Below are positions 51,977-60,982 of a DNA stretch of 64,000 nt, in pieces. The position numbers were made by a program, and so were the translations under genes. The DNA is from Candidatus Gastranaerophilales bacterium. Lineage in GTDB: Bacteria > Cyanobacteriota > Vampirovibrionia > Gastranaerophilales > Gastranaerophilaceae. Within the stretch, counting starts at the first letter, position 1. Every line of letters begins with the position of its first letter. Below the pieces are notes generated by a model. That model saw nothing but the letters and a program-made list of their open reading frames with translations. It ran no database searches and had not been told where the DNA came from. The DNA lies in assembly GCA_900769355.1 (NCBI GenBank), contig CAAGGG010000023.1, positions 1-64,000 on the forward strand, given 5' to 3'.

Positions 51977-53296
51977 ATGGATAACCAAGAACAAATAAAC
52001 GCATTGATTATACAATTAACCAAACAGCAACAAGAGTTGAGTAAAAAAGAAAAGCTTATTAAAGATTTGGAAACTGAAAATATAAAACTCAAAAAAGGTG
52101 TTTCAATTAAAAACAATACTAAAATTAAAGGACTTTATCAAGTAACAAGAAAATCAGGTAAAGTTAAGTATGGTTTTACTATCTATGATGAAAATCATAA
52201 ACGACGCAGATATGAAAATTTTGATACCCAATCTAAAGCAGAAAAAGCAAGAAGAGAGTTGCTTAATTTAAGGGATGAGAAAAAACTTGCACTGAGTATA
52301 AAAAATACCGAAATAACATTTGATTCTCTATATAAAGCCTATGTAACATACGCCGAAGCAAACAACTTTTCAATGAATACAATAACTTCTGGAGAAGGAT
52401 TATATAGAAACTATCTTCAATTCTTTTCTGATAAGAAAGTTGTTGATATCACCAAACAAGTTGTTCAAAACTGGGCAATTGAAGCAAAGAAGCAAATGCC
52501 TGTATATTCTTACAATAATACTTTGAAAAAGGCTAAGGCAATTTGGAATTGTGCATTAAAAAACGATATTACGATTCAGCCCAATCCTTTTAATATTTTG
52601 TCTGCAATTAATATTAAAAAGGAAAGGAAAAATCGTGAAAATGTTCGTATAAATATGGAACAAGGTGCACTTTTAATTGAAGTTGCTAAGATGCTGTTTA
52701 ATGACTACACTGCACCAATTATTGCTTGTAGCTTCTATGCCGGAATGCGTCAAGGAGAAGTATTAGGTCTAAAATGGAGTGATATTGATTTTGAGGCTAA
52801 AACGATTGATATTCAACGCCAAATTCAAAGGATAACTAAGAAAAATCTACTCAAAATCTTAGAAGAAAATCCTAATTTATCTGAAGAGGATATCTTAATT
52901 ACGGATAGATTAAAAACGGAAACTTCTAGGTCAAAAATTGCTGTTCCTACAGTATTGATTGAGGAATTAAAGGAATATAGGACTTCTTTGATAAATAGAG
53001 GGGTGCTAGAAAATTTATGTTTTACAAAGTATGGTAAACCTTTAATTGCTGTTGATTTTATTAAACAAAGATTTCAAAGAGCATTAAAAGTAGCATTTGG
53101 TAAACGTAACTTCATGAAATTTCATGAATTGCGTGGTTCTTGTGCAACTATACTTCATAAGAAAGGAGTGCCGACTAAAGTAATACAAAAACTGCTCCGT
53201 CATGGAAGAGCTTCAATTACAGAAGATATTTATATCGACATTGATAATACTTCTGATTTTGTAAAACAAGAGCTTAATAGAGTTTTTGAGAATTGA
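51977..53296 (+). CDS. Tyrosine recombinase / phage-type integrase
   Basis: 439 residues. An N-terminal coiled coil (about 1-40) is followed by an arm-binding segment (IKGLYQVTRKSGKVKYGFTI), the core-binding domain (about 110-190), and the catalytic domain with Arg in FYAGMRQGEVLGLKW, HxxR in KFHELRGSC, His in KLLRHGRASI and nucleophile Tyr in DIYIDID. All catalytic residues are present. Its element's attachment site is not evident; tRNA-Asp is 3 kb to the right. AGGGAG ribosome site. Confidence 0.92.
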   Translation: MDNQEQINALIIQLTKQQQELSKKEKLIKDLETENIKLKKGVSIKNNTKIKGLYQVTRKSGKVKYGFTIYDENHKRRRYENFDTQSKAEKARRELLNLRDEKKLALSIKNTEITFDSLYKAYVTYAEANNFSMNTITSGEGLYRNYLQFFSDKKVVDITKQVVQNWAIEAKKQMPVYSYNNTLKKAKAIWNCALKNDITIQPNPFNILSAINIKKERKNRENVRINMEQGALLIEVAKMLFNDYTAPIIACSFYAGMRQGEVLGLKWSDIDFEAKTIDIQRQIQRITKKNLLKILEENPNLSEEDILITDRLKTETSRSKIAVPTVLIEELKEYRTSLINRGVLENLCFTKYGKPLIAVDFIKQRFQRALKVAFGKRNFMKFHELRGSCATILHKKGVPTKVIQKLLRHGRASITEDIYIDIDNTSDFVKQELNRVFEN

Positions 53297-53345
53297 AGCT
53301 TATAAACTACCTTTTCAGAACACTTTGTAAGACAAGATTTTTACA

Positions 53346-55028
53346 TTAATTATTATTTATTCCTTGTTTTCTCCAAGCATCTAAAACCTCGGGAATATTT
53401 ACTTCTTCATGAGGTTTTGACCATTCATTAAAGAAAGATGTATCTTCGCTGTCAGGTGTCGGATTAGGTATATCGATTTTTATACGTGTTGGCATAATAA
53501 CTGAATCACCAAGTAATATACATTCTCCTCTCCTTAGTGAAGAAAACATTGTTGTGATACTGGCTATAGAATCAGGCAAAAGTCGTTTAACATAGGATTG
53601 ATCATCTGGATTAGTTATACGTAAGCATAAAAAAGTATTACATTGTGAAAGAATAGTCGCAGAGACTTCTCTTGGTCGTTGACTTATTATAGTCAGGCTA
53701 GCTCCATATTTACGCCCTTCTTTTGCAATCCTTTCTGCTGACAGACGAGCCGCTTTAGAGGCAGGATCATATTCATTTAAATATAAATGTGCTTCATCAC
53801 AAAAAATAGCAAGAGGATAACTCTGATTATTTAATTTTTTGTACCAATAACAAAAATCAAAAAAACATCTTAATAATAAAGATATAACGGATGTTCTAAC
53901 ATCAAAAGGTATTGGACTAATATCAAGAATAACAATCTTTTTGGGTTGTTCTTCTTCACCCAATATTTTTTTGAATAAATCTGACATTGAAGCTGAGGTA
54001 TTATATTTTTGAGGTTTAAATATTAAATTATATCTAACATCATTTAATTTTGAATCAATACGTGTCAATAATCTTGTAAATTGACCGTTGAAGTCTCCTT
54101 TTTTAGTTCCAGAACGAGCACCTGGAACCATTTCACAATCTAAATCTCTAAATTGATTTAAGATTGCCTCAAAATCAAAATAAACTGGAGTATCCACATT
54201 TATCTTAGGAATATTTAAAGCTTGATTTTCTGGATGGTTCTGTTTGCTTTCTTGTAAAAGTCTTCTGAATAAAGCTGTTTGATTTGGGGCCGCAGATTCA
54301 CTACGGTCAACCATTAAATCTAAAAGTTCTTCACAATTCATTAACCAGTATGGTAATTCAAGTGACGAAGCATCAATATAATCAGCATAATCTCCAAAAG
54401 CATTTTTATATTCTCCATGCAAGTCGAGTAAAACAACCGTTGATTTTTCCAAATCTGCTATTTTTTGAAGAAAAGACGCAACTGTCCAAGATTTACCACT
54501 ACCAGTTTGTCCTAAAATCGCAGCATGTCTGCTTAAAAATGCATCTAAGTTTATTAATGCTCTTTGTTGTGGCATTAAAGAAAGTTTTCCTAAGTTAAAA
54601 TTCCCAGCAGAATAATTAGAGTATATTGAGTTTATTGTAGTATTTGAAACTGCAAAAACTTCACTATTAATTGTGGGTAAAATATCTGTACCTTTTTCAA
54701 ATTTTCCTTGTTCATTAATTGTTCCAAAAGGAACAAGTGATAAAATCCTTTGAGGTAATTCAACCCCAACACCAGTTTCACAATTTGAAGAATTCCCTTC
54801 TTTCATTTTTATACCAGAAACCATACATAATAACATACCACTTGCAAGCTGAATTTTAAGAAATGTTCCTGGTTGTCCAATTAAAATGGGAACAGGGCCA
54901 TTTTCAGAAGAAATATTAATCTGCATATTTGCAGGGACCCCAGAATTTTCCTGAATGCTATCTTCTAGCACTATATCTATAGCATCACCTATAACACCTA
55001 TGACTTTACCAATTTTGTAACTGCTCAT
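53346..55028 (-). CDS. HerA-type ATPase of a SIR2-HerA defence pair
   Basis: 560 residues. The N-terminal HAS-barrel starts YKIGKVIGVIGDAIDIVLED. Walker A is GQTGSGKSW (173-181), Walker B is TVVLLDLHGEY (197-207), and a second acidic segment FCDEAHLYLNE and an arginine-rich SQRPREVSA follow, as in DUF87 hexameric translocases. It is encoded 7 bp after the SIR2-domain gene. SIR2-HerA pairs are a known anti-phage system in which SIR2 depletes NAD and HerA forms a ring complex with it; the activity here is inferred. Confidence 0.92.
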   Translation of the reverse strand: MSSYKIGKVIGVIGDAIDIVLEDSIQENSGVPANMQINISSENGPVPILIGQPGTFLKIQLASGMLLCMVSGIKMKEGNSSNCETGVGVELPQRILSLVPFGTINEQGKFEKGTDILPTINSEVFAVSNTTINSIYSNYSAGNFNLGKLSLMPQQRALINLDAFLSRHAAILGQTGSGKSWTVASFLQKIADLEKSTVVLLDLHGEYKNAFGDYADYIDASSLELPYWLMNCEELLDLMVDRSESAAPNQTALFRRLLQESKQNHPENQALNIPKINVDTPVYFDFEAILNQFRDLDCEMVPGARSGTKKGDFNGQFTRLLTRIDSKLNDVRYNLIFKPQKYNTSASMSDLFKKILGEEEQPKKIVILDISPIPFDVRTSVISLLLRCFFDFCYWYKKLNNQSYPLAIFCDEAHLYLNEYDPASKAARLSAERIAKEGRKYGASLTIISQRPREVSATILSQCNTFLCLRITNPDDQSYVKRLLPDSIASITTMFSSLRRGECILLGDSVIMPTRIKIDIPNPTPDSEDTSFFNEWSKPHEEVNIPEVLDAWRKQGINNN

Positions 55029-55035
55029 GATACTC

Positions 55036-56133
55036 CTATTCTGTTATATAGTTAATGAATTTCGAAAATTTCCACAATTCATTTTTGTATTCTATAGTCT
55101 CACCATTAAAATGAATATAATCTTTGGTTAAATAATTAAAAGAAGAAAAATCTTTAAGAGGCTTAATACAATCTGGTTCTGTTTCAAATAATGCAAAAAT
55201 CCTTAAATTCCCATTTCGTAATTTGGGTAGTAAAAGTCGATCATTAATATGCTCATCTCTATAACTATATCCACTGGATAATAGATATTTAACATTATTT
55301 CCTAATATATTATTTGCGTATACAAAAAATTTATCGTAAGGATGAGCAAGAGTATCATCTAATTTTTTACGTTCTGGAAAAATCATAACTTCATGATAGT
55401 CGGGAGGAACAAGAGAACTATCGCAAAGTTCTAAAACGTCATTTTCACTATTTTTATACCAAGATAAAGATCCATGAAGCTTACATAATTTCAAATGAGC
55501 TTCCTTATGTTCTTCAAATGGAATCATTCTTCTAGTTTTTTGAGGTTTATAATATCCTTGAATCCTTGTCAAGCAATCAAGATCAAAAAAACGACGAGAT
55601 ATACCACAAAAACCATTCTCGATATTAAGCTTGCAATTTGAACTAGCCAATTCAAACAATAAATCATAATTAGTAGTAAAAATCCAAAAAGGAATGCTGT
55701 TTATACCAATTCTATTTTTAAGAAAGTCTAAAAATTTAACATGATATTCTAAATTTGGATTTTGAACATTTTTTAAAGTTTCATATATTACTTTGCGAAG
55801 TTTTTGCTCTAGATTATAACTGACTGTATAATACCCACTTATAGCTTTTAAGTCACTTATCATGTTGAGCAATATTTCCACATCTGGAAATTTATCATTT
55901 ATATTATATTTTATATCAGATTCTTTATTGAATTTGTCAATCGCTGTTTCAATAATTCCAATGTCACTTGGACTCAGTTTTGAAGCAACTATTTTAGTTA
56001 AGCCTGACATTAGAGGATAACCTGCTTCATAAGATGTTCCAGCTCCGAACAAAAAACCGACATGTGCAAAACCTTTTGAAATTGTTGGAATAAGTATTTC
56101 TTTTGTTAAAGTAAAAGGCTTTTTGGCTGACAT
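55036..56133 (-). CDS. SIR2-domain protein of a SIR2-HerA defence pair
   Basis: 365 residues. NAD-binding GAGTSYEAGYPLMSGL (30-45), FTTNYDLLFE with Asn155, and CKLHGSLSW with His220 give the SIR2_2-type catalytic set. GYSYRDEHINDRL near 288-300 is the usual C-terminal signature. No membrane span. The family hydrolyses NAD upon phage infection, causing growth arrest. It is the first gene of the pair and immediately precedes herA. A TTAAAGTAAAAGG-like promoter region lies upstream, between it and the tRNA. Confidence 0.9.
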   Translation of the reverse strand: MSAKKPFTLTKEILIPTISKGFAHVGFLFGAGTSYEAGYPLMSGLTKIVASKLSPSDIGIIETAIDKFNKESDIKYNINDKFPDVEILLNMISDLKAISGYYTVSYNLEQKLRKVIYETLKNVQNPNLEYHVKFLDFLKNRIGINSIPFWIFTTNYDLLFELASSNCKLNIENGFCGISRRFFDLDCLTRIQGYYKPQKTRRMIPFEEHKEAHLKLCKLHGSLSWYKNSENDVLELCDSSLVPPDYHEVMIFPERKKLDDTLAHPYDKFFVYANNILGNNVKYLLSSGYSYRDEHINDRLLLPKLRNGNLRIFALFETEPDCIKPLKDFSSFNYLTKDYIHFNGETIEYKNELWKFSKFINYITE

Positions 56134-56310
56134 AATATATTCCCTTATGTATGTTTATTAATCTTATATTTAACTATACTACGATAAACGTTATTGTACA
56201 AATTTGTGAAATTTTTTAAATTATAATATCAGTAGGGCATTTAAAATTTTAACAAAAGACGAATTGTTAAAAACAAAATGGAATGTTTTTGGAATGTTTT
56301 TTATTGCATT

Positions 56311-56337
56311 AAAAAAGAGACTCTTAAAAGTCTCTTT
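56311..56337 (-). terminator. Terminator after tRNA-Asp
   Basis: AAAGAGACT (56314-56322) and AGTCTCTTT (56329-56337) form a 9-bp stem, followed on the minus strand by TTTTTT. It lies immediately past the tRNA 3' end. Confidence 0.88.
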
Positions 56338-56340
56338 AAA

Positions 56341-56418
56341 TGGCGGGAACGACGAGGCTCGAACTCGCGACCTCATGCGTGACAGGCATGCGCTCTAACC
56401 AAACTGAGCTACGCTCCC
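56341..56418 (-). tRNA. trnD: tRNA-Asp (GTC anticodon)
   Basis: Complement reads GGGAGCG / D arm GCTC...GAGC / CATGC-CTGTCAC-GCATG (anticodon GTC) / TCGCG-AGTTCGAGC-type T arm / CGTTCCC, discriminator G, and an encoded CCA (56341-56343). It is the right border of the accessory island. Confidence 0.96.
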
Positions 56419-56575
56419 ATATTCTGTTTTCAAGCCCTTCGACAAGATTTATTATAATATGCTGATTTTTTTTTTGCAATACTTTTATTCAAAATTTTTT
56501 ATAAATATATGTAAATATATGTAAATATTTACAATTATTTGTCAATTTTTATCCTTTACAGCTCTTTAAACCCCA

Positions 56576-57331
56576 GTGAACACTATCTCTCAACAAATTA
56601 AACAACCTTCATTCTCATCAAGATGTCCTGAAATTCGTGATGCACAATGGGTATGCCAAAAAGTTAAATCTTTCCCTCACATATCATCAACAAAAATTAC
56701 AATTCCAGTAACTGATTTAGCATACAAACACCCTACTCTATATGACAAATTTACAAAATTTCCTTATGCTAATTTATTCAAAATACCTGAAGAACACAAA
56801 ATAGTTAGAATATTTGAATGGCAAACAAGGCTTGTTGAGAAAATAAATCGTGCTCGAGAAGAATGGCGAGTCCATAGGAATGGAGATTTTAAAACCGTTG
56901 GCGCAATCTTAGGACAATTTAAGTACAACAAACTCGGCAATTGCGGAGAAGACGCTTTCCTTTCCGCTGCAATTTTAAGACTAAATAGAATTGAAAATGC
57001 ATATACAGCTTGTCTAAAAATAGACAAATTATCACAAGACCATGCCGTTTGTGTGTTCAACAGAAGCGGAAAGCCATATTCCGGCAAAATTGATAGAGAC
57101 ACAATTATTATCGATCCTTGGATTGGAGTAGCAGATTTTGCAACAAACGTTTTTCAAAAATACAAAGACTCTTTCTCAAAATATTTTGTAGGACTTAACC
57201 AAGACTCAAAAATCTCATTTGACAAAATTCGAAGAATTAATATCTCAGGCGAAGAAGAATTTTTATTAACACTTAAACGACCGGAATTACTTTACCCAGA
57301 AAGCAATCGCTGTTTTATGCAAAAGAAATAG
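56576..57331 (+). CDS. Papain-like/transglutaminase-like fold protein with Cys-His-Asp triad
   Basis: 251 residues starting at GTG. LGNCGEDAFLSAAILRL (Cys123), SQDHAVCVFNRSG (His156) and DTIIIDPWIGVADFA (Asp180) are in the order and spacing of a papain-like or YopT/transglutaminase-type cysteine hydrolase, with the IDPW motif typical of such folds. The N-terminus is polar with no signal peptide. Substrate and localisation are unknown; similar proteins include bacterial effectors, but no export signal is visible here. There is no clear Shine-Dalgarno, so the start is uncertain. Confidence 0.6.
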   Translation: MNTISQQIKQPSFSSRCPEIRDAQWVCQKVKSFPHISSTKITIPVTDLAYKHPTLYDKFTKFPYANLFKIPEEHKIVRIFEWQTRLVEKINRAREEWRVHRNGDFKTVGAILGQFKYNKLGNCGEDAFLSAAILRLNRIENAYTACLKIDKLSQDHAVCVFNRSGKPYSGKIDRDTIIIDPWIGVADFATNVFQKYKDSFSKYFVGLNQDSKISFDKIRRINISGEEEFLLTLKRPELLYPESNRCFMQKK

Positions 57332-57347
57332 TTAAAAGAAAAATTCA

Positions 57348-57653
57348 TTAGTAAAGAGGTTTTGTTGAACGTATCCAAGTAAAACCGTTTGAACATACTT
57401 TTCTATTGGGTTTACAAACTATACCTTCTTTTACGTAAAGAGGCTGTTTTGAGTTCGTCACAACAACATGCCTACCAATTATGCATTTTCTCATGTCTTC
57501 TCGACAGACAATTCCAGGAGCATTTTCTACTGTTTTATAGTTGCTATGAGAACTATTTACAACTTCCGTTCCCGAAATATATTCCATACTGTAAGCGATA
57601 GAACTAATATTTACAAGAACCCCTATACAAAAGTAAATAACAAGTTTTTTCAT
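57348..57653 (-). CDS. Small secreted protein with four cysteines
   Basis: 101 residues. MKKLVIYFCIGVLVNISSIA is a clear signal peptide with cleavage near AYS-M. The mature part has four Cys in two similar halves (GIVCREDMRKCIIGRHVVV and GIVCKPNRKVCSNGFTWIR), each with C-x5-6-C and a following aromatic or basic strand, so it looks like a duplicated disulphide module. TAGAAT preceded by TGC ends 6 nt before the ATG, suggesting a leaderless mRNA. Function unknown. Confidence 0.65.
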   Translation of the reverse strand: MKKLVIYFCIGVLVNISSIAYSMEYISGTEVVNSSHSNYKTVENAPGIVCREDMRKCIIGRHVVVTNSKQPLYVKEGIVCKPNRKVCSNGFTWIRSTKPLY

Positions 57654-57677
57654 ACAGTGATTCTAGCATATTGCACT

Positions 57678-57717
57678 AAAAAACGCAAGCCAAACTTTAA
57701 AGGGAAGGCTTGCGTTT
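57678..57717 (-). terminator. Terminator after the GH57 gene
   Basis: AAACGCAAGCC (57681-57691) and GGCTTGCGTTT (57707-57717) form an 11-bp stem. On the minus strand it is followed by T's, 20 bases past the GH57 stop. Confidence 0.88.
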
Positions 57718-57735
57718 CTTACAATTTTAAGAAGT

Positions 57736-59454
57736 CTATTTATACAGCGGAGCCAATTTTGCTGACTGTTGCGGAATCACACCTTCTTCAATTGACTGAT
57801 AAACTCTGTAATCAATTGTTGGGAAGCAGTTGTCAATATCTTCGATTTCTTTCAATTTAGCTTCATCAATATTACCGCTTTCAATCATATCGCAAATTGT
57901 TTCAAACCTGTCAACATGCTCTCTAAATCTGTCTGTTGCATAATCTTTTGCCTGCCATGTTGTAATCAAGAACGGCCAGTCTGAACTTTGCAACAACAAG
58001 TTTTCACGCGCCATTTGTTTCAACGCTCTCAAAAGCAACTTGTTATCAGGAATTTCTGAATACTTATCGGCAATTGCACAAATTCTTTTTTCGCAAGCAT
58101 GAATAATAGGCCACATCCATTCTGTCAAATGGTTATTCCATACATAGAAGTGTCCGCCTTGCCCCCAAGAGCTTTCTGGGATTTGGATAGCTTCTTTTGG
58201 TGGGTGAGAATGAACGTACTCGCCTGCAGTCATTCTTTCAACTTCCGGCAAGTATGCGTTGAACTTTTTAATAACTTGTTTAATAAATTCAACACCTTCA
58301 AACCACCAGTGTCCGAACAATTCAGTATCAAATGAAACCATTACCAAACCTTCTTTACCTGTTGCTTTTTTGTAGTCGTTAAGCATGTGATAAATCAAAG
58401 TTGTGTAGTGATCTGAGTTTTCATTAATTTTATTTAATGCCAAAACAGGATCATAAAGCATTTTGTCGCCTAAATCAGTCTTAGGAGATGTAATTCTCCA
58501 GTAGTGCATACCAGATTTTGCATCTTTTCTGTGGAATTCTCTGTAAACACCATCACCAGGGTATCCATCAGCCGCTGACCAAACCTGATAACCAGCTCTT
58601 TCGTTACGTCCCATAACTGCAACTTGTGCATCTGGAAGCCAGTAAGCAGAATATGTATCATAACCTGTTGCCGGTCTATCCGGTAGCGGAATATATTCAA
58701 TATTTCCGTAAACACCGATTACACGTCTGTTTCCGATAGAATTACCACCTTCGATTACGTGAGATTCTGTAAAGAAATATTCAATATCGTTATTTTGAAG
58801 AGTAACTTCTATTGCCGGACGCCAATGTTTTTTGCCATCTTTGCCAACATATTCATAACCTTGTCGGTACGCACATTCAGGCAACCAGCAACCGCATGCT
58901 TTCTTTCCAAACAATCTCTTTGTTGTATCAGAACCAACTTTGAATTGAGCATTCAAGTTGCTATCTGTTGCCAACAATGGAGAAAATCCGTGGGTTGCAC
59001 CTGATGTTGTAATTTCAATACAACCTAAATCTTGGAACTTTTTGAACTGAGCAATCAAATCTTTATTATACTTGTTAATAAAAGAATCTTTTATATTTGA
59101 AAACCAATCAAAATAGTATTTAGCCAAATATTTTAAGTGTTGAGAATGAGGCACTTCAGGATCCGGATATCTGTCCAAATCTTTAGAAACCTGTGCAATT
59201 CTGGAATCAACATATTTGATAAACCCTTCTTTCAAGTGTTCATCATTCAATTGTTCCGCAAGAATAGGTGTAATACCTACTGTCAACTTAGCCTTAATTC
59301 CTTCGTCGTACAATTCTGAAATTGCATTCAACAAAGGAATGTAAGTTTCAGCCATACATTCATAAAGGTTTTCTTCCCCAAAAGGCCACATACCGGCTTT
59401 TCTGTAATAAGGAAGATGGCTATGTAACATAAATACGAATTGTCCTACTGACAT
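57736..59454 (-). CDS. GH57 glycoside hydrolase, 1,4-alpha-glucan branching enzyme-like
   Basis: 572 residues from ATG 59454. GGAGG lies 5 bp ahead of this ATG, whereas the ATG 12 bases upstream has no ribosome site. The GH57 domain has LHSHLPYYRKAGMWPFGEEN, the nucleophile Glu in GCWLPECAYR (about 193), acid/base Asp in VMVSFDTELFGHWW (about 376) and HGFSPLL. A C-terminal helical domain with WGQGGHFYVWNN and QMARENLLLQSSDWPFLITT completes the branching-enzyme architecture. It probably introduces alpha-1,6 branches in glycogen. No other glycogen gene is in the window. Confidence 0.88.
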   Translation of the reverse strand: MSVGQFVFMLHSHLPYYRKAGMWPFGEENLYECMAETYIPLLNAISELYDEGIKAKLTVGITPILAEQLNDEHLKEGFIKYVDSRIAQVSKDLDRYPDPEVPHSQHLKYLAKYYFDWFSNIKDSFINKYNKDLIAQFKKFQDLGCIEITTSGATHGFSPLLATDSNLNAQFKVGSDTTKRLFGKKACGCWLPECAYRQGYEYVGKDGKKHWRPAIEVTLQNNDIEYFFTESHVIEGGNSIGNRRVIGVYGNIEYIPLPDRPATGYDTYSAYWLPDAQVAVMGRNERAGYQVWSAADGYPGDGVYREFHRKDAKSGMHYWRITSPKTDLGDKMLYDPVLALNKINENSDHYTTLIYHMLNDYKKATGKEGLVMVSFDTELFGHWWFEGVEFIKQVIKKFNAYLPEVERMTAGEYVHSHPPKEAIQIPESSWGQGGHFYVWNNHLTEWMWPIIHACEKRICAIADKYSEIPDNKLLLRALKQMARENLLLQSSDWPFLITTWQAKDYATDRFREHVDRFETICDMIESGNIDEAKLKEIEDIDNCFPTIDYRVYQSIEEGVIPQQSAKLAPLYK

Positions 59455-59752
59455 CTGTGCCTCCATATCTTATTTAAACGAATTATTATATACTATAATT
59501 CTTACTTATATATAATTTATACCACAAATGTCTAAAAAAAATAATCCTTTAGAACTAATTCTTGTGTATATTTGTTACAAATATTAACAGAGTTTTTGGA
59601 AAGTACGACAGGAGTAGCATTTTGAGATTGTTTGTAAAAATTAACAATCCACTTGAAAAAAAATAAGATTTAAAGTAATATTAAGTTACTCACAATCCTC
59701 AAGATTGTTCGGTGTCATTAGCCGAACGCAAGAGTAAAGAAAGGCAAATAAA

Positions 59753-60022
59753 ATGGCAAATATTAAATCTGCTAAAAAAAGAGTACTAGTAGCTGAAAGA
59801 AATAGACTTAGAAACCAAGCTTTCAGAACATCTATCAAAACTGCGGTTAAAAAAGTTCTAGAACTTGCGCAAGGTGAAGATAAAAATGCATTGAACACAG
59901 CATTGTCAAAAGCATACCAACTATGCGACAAAGCAGTTTCTAAGGGTATTTTGCACAAAAATACTGCTGCTAGAAAAAAATCAAGATTAACTATTGCTGT
60001 AAATAAATTACAAGCAAAATAG
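59753..60022 (+). CDS. rpsT: 30S ribosomal protein S20
   Basis: 89 residues, family length. MANIKSAKKRVLVAERNRLR starts the long basic helix, with KAYQLCDKAVSKGILHKNTA and RKKSRLTIAVNKLQ at the C-terminus. It binds 16S rRNA early in assembly. Two small hairpins (59693-59707 and 59708-59726) lie in the leader before the AAAGGCAAA ribosome site; S20 autoregulates in some bacteria, so these may matter. Monocistronic, with a terminator 25 bp after the stop. Confidence 0.97.
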   Translation: MANIKSAKKRVLVAERNRLRNQAFRTSIKTAVKKVLELAQGEDKNALNTALSKAYQLCDKAVSKGILHKNTAARKKSRLTIAVNKLQAK

Positions 60023-60046
60023 TTATTTGCTAAGAGGTTAATAAAG

Positions 60047-60077
60047 AGAAGGTACCGAATTTGGTGCCTTCTTTTTT
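60047..60077 (+). terminator. rpsT terminator
   Basis: AGAAGGTACC (60047-60056) pairs with GGTGCCTTCT (60063-60072, one G-U), followed by TTTTT. Confidence 0.92.
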
Positions 60078-60153
60078 GGCATATTAATTTGTTCTGTTTT
60101 GTTTAATCTTGACATTGTATCCTCTTACTTTGATTTACAATTTAATTATAAAC

Positions 60154-60184
60154 CTGTACCACGTCAAATTATGACGCAGTACAG
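60154..60184. promoter_or_regulatory. Near-perfect 31-bp palindrome upstream of the XRE gene
   Basis: CTGTACCACGTCA (60154-60166) and TGACGCAGTACAG (60172-60184) are complementary at 11 of 13 positions around AATTA. It is 108 bp before the XRE gene and beyond the rpsT terminator. Candidate repressor operator or an attachment-site remnant at the mobile-element edge. Confidence 0.6.
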
Positions 60185-60291
60185 AGTTATTGAATATTTA
60201 TTTAATTTTATGCCAAAACATGTCGTAACATATTTTATAACTAGACTACCAGGCTATACTTGAATGCAGATAATTATAGCACAATAATATT

Positions 60292-60507
60292 ATGTTAGAG
60301 GATAAATGCAAGTTATTTGCTCAAAATATTAAGAAATATAGAGAAAGTAAGGGATATTCAAAAACGAAGTTGGTTGAACTAGCTGACTGTGATTTGACAT
60401 ATATCGGTAAAATTGAAAAATCTGAAAAATATCCTAATCTTAAAATGATTTTCAAACTTGCAGAAGCTCTAGACATTCCAACTAAAGATTTGTTTGATTT
60501 TGAATAA
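60292..60507 (+). CDS. XRE-family helix-turn-helix regulator
   Basis: 71 residues, essentially one Cro/CI-type domain: FAQNIKKYRESKGYSKTKLV, ELADCDLTYIGKIEKSEKYP (recognition helix) and MIFKLAEALDIPTKDLF. It lacks an effector or peptidase domain. A 31-bp palindrome upstream is a possible binding site. No ribosome site is visible. It lies at the left end of the second mobile element. Confidence 0.82.
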   Translation: MLEDKCKLFAQNIKKYRESKGYSKTKLVELADCDLTYIGKIEKSEKYPNLKMIFKLAEALDIPTKDLFDFE

Positions 60508-60576
60508 TACACAATATAACTTTGTATCATTCGCTAATATATCTCAATTTATTGCTCTGAGGTCATTTGTAACTGA

Positions 60577-60903
60577 CCTTTAATAATTGTATGTACAAGG
60601 AATACTATATATGACGTTACAACGTCTGTTGGAATAAAAGAACGAATTGGAACACACACACTTAGAAAGACTTTTGGCTATAACGCATATAATAACGGCT
60701 ATGATATTACCCTAATTCAAAAACTTTTCAACCACTCATCACCCGCAGTAACTCTAAGATACATAGGAATTACACAAGATGAAATACAAGACTTATTCCA
60801 CAATAGAATTACTGTTATCAATGAAGGCGAGTTGGTAGAATTTGGAACTCCTGAAGAACTAATGAATATTGAACATATGAATAAAATAGATTTAGAGAAG
60901 TGA
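60577..60903 (+). pseudogene. 3' fragment of a tyrosine recombinase gene
   Basis: An open frame without a start codon encodes the catalytic end of a tyrosine recombinase: IGTHTLRKTFGYNAYNNGYD (HxxR), LIQKLFNHSSPAVTLRYIGI (His and nucleophile Tyr), then a divergent C-terminal tail. The frame is closed by a TGA at 60574-60576 upstream, and the rest of the integrase is absent. It is a remnant of an older element at the same site as the present serine-recombinase element. It does not match the nearby full-length integrase closely. Confidence 0.75.
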
Positions 60904-60982
60904 CATTTTATTAATAAAGGTTAAAAAATCATAAGCCAAAGTAGTAACTATATGTTATACTTTGGCTTATGACGATGTAAAT

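Noticed and set aside
51977..53296. Integrase inserted at tRNA-Asp
   Set aside because: The tRNA is 3 kb away with the SIR2-HerA pair between, and I found no second copy of the tRNA 3' end near the integrase; the attachment site remains unassigned.
60601..60903. Integrase fragment as a complete small gene
   Set aside because: No start codon or ribosome site precedes it, and only the catalytic C-terminus is encoded.
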